A DNA stretch of 64,000 nt, from the NCBI GenBank assembly GCA_038237435.1, contig JBBRYT010000003.1, positions 124,001 to 188,000 on the forward strand. Reading direction: 5' to 3'. This DNA comes from JACCTI01 sp038237435. GTDB lineage: Bacteria; Verrucomicrobiota; Verrucomicrobiia; Chthoniobacterales; UBA10450. Of this stretch, positions 60,670-64,000 are shown piece after piece; the first letter of the stretch is position 1, and each line of letters begins with the position of its first letter. A program made the position numbers and the translations under genes. Below the pieces are notes generated by a model. It was given only the letters and a program-made list of their open reading frames with translations. It made no database searches and was not told where the DNA came from.

Positions 60670-60735
60670 GCGCCGCACTCCAAAACGCAGGCGATTCGCG
60701 ACAGCGTCTTGTAGTGCGCCAGTGCTCTGGCGCTT
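60670..60735. repeat. Inverted repeat pair with hairpin between HNH gene and nuoN
   Basis: A perfect hairpin lies at 60716-60733: GCGCCAG, loop TGCT, CTGGCGC. Around it, CGCACTCCAAAACGC (60674-60688) and GCGTCTTGTAGTGCG (60704-60718) are inverted near-copies (13 of 15 bases). The layout, two facing GC-rich units between convergent genes, resembles the elements at 30141 and 43112, but the core sequence differs. It could be a terminator serving both genes, or a separate REP-like family. Confidence 0.5.
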
Positions 60736-60744
60736 TACGAGGGG

Positions 60745-62163
60745 CTACGGTCGCAACGCGTTCAGGATCGGCTGCGGATAAACGCCGAGCACGAAAATAC
60801 CGGCGATAAGCGCGATCATCGTCATCCGCGAAAGACTCGTTAGGGGAATCGCCTCAGTGTTTGGCGAAGATTCCCAATACATCGCGCGCACCACTTTCAG
60901 GTAGTAATAAAACCCGCACGCAACCGTGATGACGCCGGTGATCACAAGGGCGCTTTGATGCTGACGAATCGCCGCATCAAAAATGAAAAACTTTCCGAGG
61001 AACCCGGCCGTGAAGGGGATGCCCGCGAGCGAAGCCATAGCGACGAGCATGGCTAGGGAGAGGAAGGGTGCGCGTTTCGCGAGACCATTGAAGTCTTCAA
61101 TTCGGTCGCCGGTTTGATTCGCGACCACCACCAATACCGCGAAGCTCAAGATGGTCATGAGCAGATAGGAGACGAGATAAAATCCGACCGCTTCTCCCGA
61201 CAAACAGACGACACCAATGAGCAGGTAACCGGCGTGCGCGATGCTCGAATAAGCGAGCAAGCGTTTCAGATTGGATTGCGGCAGCGCGGCGAGATTTCCG
61301 TAAAGCAAAGTGAGGACCGCGACAACGACGAGAAGTCGCTGCATTTGCGGCAGCATGAAAAACGGCACGAGCACGCGCAGCAGGACGACGAAGCCAGCCG
61401 CTTTCGATCCAACGGAAAGATAGGCGGTCACGGGAGTAGGCGCGCCTTGGTAAACATCCGGCACCCAAATTTGAAATGGAACGGCCGCGATCTTGAATCC
61501 CAGCGCGACCAAGACGAGCGCCATGCCGAAAAGGAGCGGCGTTTGTTCGACATTTCCAGCACCGATCACCGAAGTGATTCGCGCGAGATTCGTTTCGCCG
61601 GTCACTCCGAAAATCCACGTGATCCCGTAGATCAAAAATCCGGTCGAAAGCGCGCTTAGGATCAAATATTTCACGCCGGCTTCGAGGGCGAGAGGGTTCC
61701 GTCGAGTGAATGCGACCAGCACGTAAAATGACATCGTCACCACTTCGAGCGAGACGAATATCATGATGAAGTCGACTGCGGACGCCATCCACATCAGGCC
61801 CGCGCAAGTAAACAACGGCAGCGCGAAAAATTCGCCGAGCCCCGCTTGTTTGGTCACACCGTGGATCGATTGCCTAACGAGTGGTGCGTAATCGACCATC
61901 ATGATGAGAACAAGAATGGTGGTAACGAGCGCAAAGCGCTTGAAGAAAATCGCCAGCGAATCCGCGGCGTAGAATGACCAAAAACCGGTGGCGCTTGCAG
62001 GAGGCGGTGGAGAAAGGAAGAAACTCGCGAACAGAACGGCGCTGAGTCCGCCGATCGAAGCGAAGGCGAGATTGCGTTTATCAATCCCCTCCGCGAATGC
62101 GTCGACCATCAGGATCAAAAATCCCAACAACGCGACCACGATTTCCAGCCAGGGCGCGGTCAT
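60745..62163 (-). CDS. nuoN: NADH-quinone oxidoreductase subunit N
   Basis: The 472-residue membrane protein is the NuoN/antiporter-type subunit of complex I, with about 14 hydrophobic segments. It carries FAYSSIAHAGYLLIGV-like AYSSIAHAGYLLIGVVC, the conserved Lys-bearing GVPFQIWVPDVYQGAPTPVTAYL and the N-terminal SADFIMIFVSLE-like VDFIMIFVSLEVV. It contributes to proton translocation. The start at 62163 overlaps the nuoM stop (ATGA). It is the last gene of the nuoL-M-N run seen here. One exact 11-base repeat copy encodes Leu-Val-Arg. Confidence 0.95.
   Translation of the reverse strand: MTAPWLEIVVALLGFLILMVDAFAEGIDKRNLAFASIGGLSAVLFASFFLSPPPPASATGFWSFYAADSLAIFFKRFALVTTILVLIMMVDYAPLVRQSIHGVTKQAGLGEFFALPLFTCAGLMWMASAVDFIMIFVSLEVVTMSFYVLVAFTRRNPLALEAGVKYLILSALSTGFLIYGITWIFGVTGETNLARITSVIGAGNVEQTPLLFGMALVLVALGFKIAAVPFQIWVPDVYQGAPTPVTAYLSVGSKAAGFVVLLRVLVPFFMLPQMQRLLVVVAVLTLLYGNLAALPQSNLKRLLAYSSIAHAGYLLIGVVCLSGEAVGFYLVSYLLMTILSFAVLVVVANQTGDRIEDFNGLAKRAPFLSLAMLVAMASLAGIPFTAGFLGKFFIFDAAIRQHQSALVITGVITVACGFYYYLKVVRAMYWESSPNTEAIPLTSLSRMTMIALIAGIFVLGVYPQPILNALRP
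61872..61882 (-). repeat. 11-base repeat ACTCGTTAGGC, exact copy
   Basis: Inside nuoN, in the sense direction, encoding Leu-Val-Arg. Confidence 0.9.
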
Positions 62164-63641
62164 TGTTCGGCGACTTTTTGCGAAAAGTAATTTTGAAATG
62201 TCGGCGTTAGTATTCGCACGAACATCTGCGGAAAGAATCCGACGTAGAGTAACGCGGCGACGAGCAGAGTAATCGGCAGTCGAAAATAACCGCGCAGGTC
62301 TGGCAACGACGCCCATCGTTCCGGCATGTTGCCCATGAAGACCGCTCGATAGGCGCGCAACATGTAGACGGCCGATATGACCACGCCCCAGAGCCCAAGC
62401 AGGGTCGCGATTTGCATGACGTGAAATTGTTCCATATCAGCGCCGTTGTGGAATGCGCCGAAAAAGACCATCACTTCCGCGGCGAAATTCGCGAAGCCGG
62501 GCAAACCGATCGACGCAAATGCTCCTAGTCCAAATGCGAGCCCGGCGAGCGGCATCACTTTGGCAAGACCGCCAAGATCTGCGAACGACAAAGTTCCGGT
62601 GCGCGCACGAACTTCGCCCGCGATGGCGAAGAGCAACGCGATGGAAAGCCCGTGAGCGAACATCAGCATGGCAGCGCCGCTTGTTCCGAGGATATTTCCG
62701 CTCGCGATCCCGAGAAAAACGTAGCCCATGTGCATCACGCTCGAGTAACCGAGCATCCAATCGAGTTTCTCTTGCGCGATCGTGACGAGTCCGACGTAGA
62801 TGATGTTGCCTAACAAGAGCAAGATCAGCAGCCACGCCCAATGCCGTGCGCCTTCCGGTAACATCGGCAGCGCGATTCGCAGCAAGCCGTAGAGTCCAAA
62901 TTTTTTCAGCACGCCCGCGTGCAGCATCGCAGCGGGGGCGGGCGCGGAGGCGTAGGCTTCGGGCGCCCAGGTGTGAAAAGGAAAAAGCGAAATCAAGATT
63001 CCAAAACCGATGAGCAGCAGCAGATAAATATTTTGCTGCACATCGGCAGGGACGGCGCGGCTCGCAGTTTGCAAAGCGCGTAGATCAAACGAACGAGCCG
63101 CCTCCGGTACGCTGCGGTAAAGCATGATCAAGCCGAGCAGAAGAATGAAACTGCCGGTCGCGAGATAAATCGTGATCTTCCACGCCGCCCCATAACGATC
63201 GCCGCTCCCCCAAATTCCAATGAGCAAAAATGTGGGTATGAGCGCGAGCTCGTGAAAAGCGTAGAAGAAGAAAAGGTCTAACGAGACAAACGCGCCCATC
63301 GCGCCGGCGGAAATGAAAAGGAGACAGGCGTAGAACGCGTTTTCGTGTCGCGTGATTTCGCCCGTGAACCAGATCGCAGCCAGCGTAACGATGGCGGTGA
63401 GTAGAGCCATGATCAGGCTCAAGCCATCAAGGCCTAACGAGAAGTTGAGTTTCCACTCCGCGCTCATCGGGAACGAAGTGATAAAATTATAAGGCTGGGT
63501 GTGATCGAAATTCGCAAAAGCGAAAAGTGCAGCCAGCAATGTGATTGCGGCGGCGGAAAGCGAAGTTTGGCGCGCTGGCGCGCCAGCGAGAACGGCGACC
63601 GCGGCGAGGAGCGGACAAAAGACTAGGATCAACGGAATCAT
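62160..63641 (-). CDS. nuoM: NADH-quinone oxidoreductase subunit M
   Basis: The 493-residue membrane subunit of complex I has FSLGLDGLSLIMALLTAIV, FYAFHELALIPTFLLIGIWG, PFHTWAPEAYASAPAPAAMLHAG (quinone oxidoreductase signature) and YSSVMHMGYVFLGI. It is one of the three antiporter-like proton-channel subunits. The start at 63641 overlaps the nuoL stop by 4 bp (ATGA) and is the family start; the frame open to 63749 overlaps nuoL. Near copies of the 11-base repeat lie at 62808, 63276 and 63432. Confidence 0.96.
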   Translation of the reverse strand: MIPLILVFCPLLAAVAVLAGAPARQTSLSAAAITLLAALFAFANFDHTQPYNFITSFPMSAEWKLNFSLGLDGLSLIMALLTAIVTLAAIWFTGEITRHENAFYACLLFISAGAMGAFVSLDLFFFYAFHELALIPTFLLIGIWGSGDRYGAAWKITIYLATGSFILLLGLIMLYRSVPEAARSFDLRALQTASRAVPADVQQNIYLLLLIGFGILISLFPFHTWAPEAYASAPAPAAMLHAGVLKKFGLYGLLRIALPMLPEGARHWAWLLILLLLGNIIYVGLVTIAQEKLDWMLGYSSVMHMGYVFLGIASGNILGTSGAAMLMFAHGLSIALLFAIAGEVRARTGTLSFADLGGLAKVMPLAGLAFGLGAFASIGLPGFANFAAEVMVFFGAFHNGADMEQFHVMQIATLLGLWGVVISAVYMLRAYRAVFMGNMPERWASLPDLRGYFRLPITLLVAALLYVGFFPQMFVRILTPTFQNYFSQKVAEQ

Positions 63642-64000
63642 TTGAAAACGGCGAAGTAGATCAACCCGATGATTCCCAGTCCGAAGATGAATGCGTAGGC
63701 CTGAAGATTTCCAATTTGCAGGCAGCGAAGAAGTGAACCGACTCCCCACGTCGTAGTGCTCGCTCCGCGCACGCCGAGCGCATCGATAATCCAGTGATCA
63801 ATGAATGCAGATAAGCCGGCGAGAAATTCCTGCGTAATATCGATCAGCCACGCATAAAGTTCGTCGAAGTAGAATCGCTTTCTCAAAAACGCGAGATCGA
63901 TCGGATCGCTCTCGCGTTTTCGGTAAAGAGAGACGGCCGCGATCACGCCGAGTAACATTGCGACTACCGCGAGGGTAGGAACTACGTGACCAGCTTCCTC
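63638..64000 (-). CDS. nuoL: NADH-quinone oxidoreductase subunit L (C-terminal part, cut by window edge)
   Basis: The frame is open from the window edge to its stop at 63638, giving 121 codons. The sequence fits the C-terminus of NuoL: FLRKRFYFDELYAWLIDITQ with the conserved KFYFDE-type motif, then FIDHWIIDALGVRG and a final transmembrane helix FIFGLGIIGLIYFAVF. The 5' part lies beyond the window. It overlaps nuoM by 4 bp, the normal gene order L-M-N. Confidence 0.9.
   Translation of the reverse strand, partial: EEAGHVVPTLAVVAMLLGVIAAVSLYRKRESDPIDLAFLRKRFYFDELYAWLIDITQEFLAGLSAFIDHWIIDALGVRGASTTTWGVGSLLRCLQIGNLQAYAFIFGLGIIGLIYFAVFK

Noticed and set aside
1..64000. Transposase, prophage, CRISPR array, rRNA or tRNA genes
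   Set aside because: None was seen in any intergenic space; all gaps are under 150 bp and no such coding pattern was recognised.

Overview
The window looks like a chromosomal segment of a free-living Gram-negative bacterium, most likely of the Verrucomicrobiota. That assignment is an inference from gene content: an exosortase with an EpsI-type partner, a hemX-hemA-hemC-(cobA/hemD) cluster whose HemA is short, MutL with the endonuclease motif, a tyrosine-phosphatase/GlyA fusion, OpcA with Zwf, and a DUF3309 peptide. No rRNA or tRNA gene, insertion sequence, prophage or CRISPR array is visible. Genes are tightly packed, often overlapping by 4 bp, and no stretch over 300 bp lacks a gene.

Layout. 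1-3.6 kb: a membrane protein cut by the window edge, an A-type Fe-S carrier, mutL and a WecG/TagA glycosyltransferase. 3.6-8.5 kb: exosortase and EpsI, a GT39-like membrane glycosyltransferase, a GT2 enzyme and an epimerase. 8.5-26.9 kb: a glycan cluster, nearly all on the minus strand, that reads as one run of 16 genes from glf (26.9 kb) down to a GT2 enzyme (9.65 kb). It holds sugar-supply genes (UDP-galactofuranose, heptose, an amino sugar), five glycosyltransferase-like genes plus one unrecognised probable one, two methyltransferases, an O-antigen ligase/polymerase-like protein, a secreted beta-helix protein, and a Wzm/Wzt ABC exporter. 27-36 kb: housekeeping genes (uppP, purA, uppS, hemW, squalene synthase, uracil-DNA glycosylase, queA). 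37-44.9 kb: a cyclic-nucleotide-binding regulator, opcA/zwf/phosphatase-glyA, queF and apt. 45-51 kb: an ankyrin/L,D-transpeptidase fusion and the haem cluster. 50.6-54.6 kb: grpE, a lid-less Hsp70 and an FGE-fold protein. 54.7-56.9 kb: two PilT-family ATPases. 57-60 kb: a large BNR-repeat exported protein and an HNH endonuclease. 60.7-64 kb: nuoL-nuoM-nuoN.

The strongest unexplained signal is an 11-base word, ACTCGTTAGGC. It occurs exactly 15 times on the two strands together (about 0.03 expected by chance), with at least 18 more copies differing at one base. The two orientations are balanced (8 and 7). Copies lie mostly inside genes, where they are read as Ser-Leu-Gly, Leu-Val-Arg or Leu-Thr-Ser, and sometimes at gene ends where the motif supplies the stop codon. 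No exact or one-mismatch copy occurs between about 7.44 and 29.15 kb, a stretch that includes the glycan cluster. This resembles the behaviour of DNA uptake sequences of naturally transformable bacteria, and paired PilT-type retraction ATPases lie in the same window. A second, smaller repeat family consists of paired GC-rich hairpins between genes at 30.1-30.25 kb and 43.1-43.2 kb, with a possible relative at 60.7 kb.
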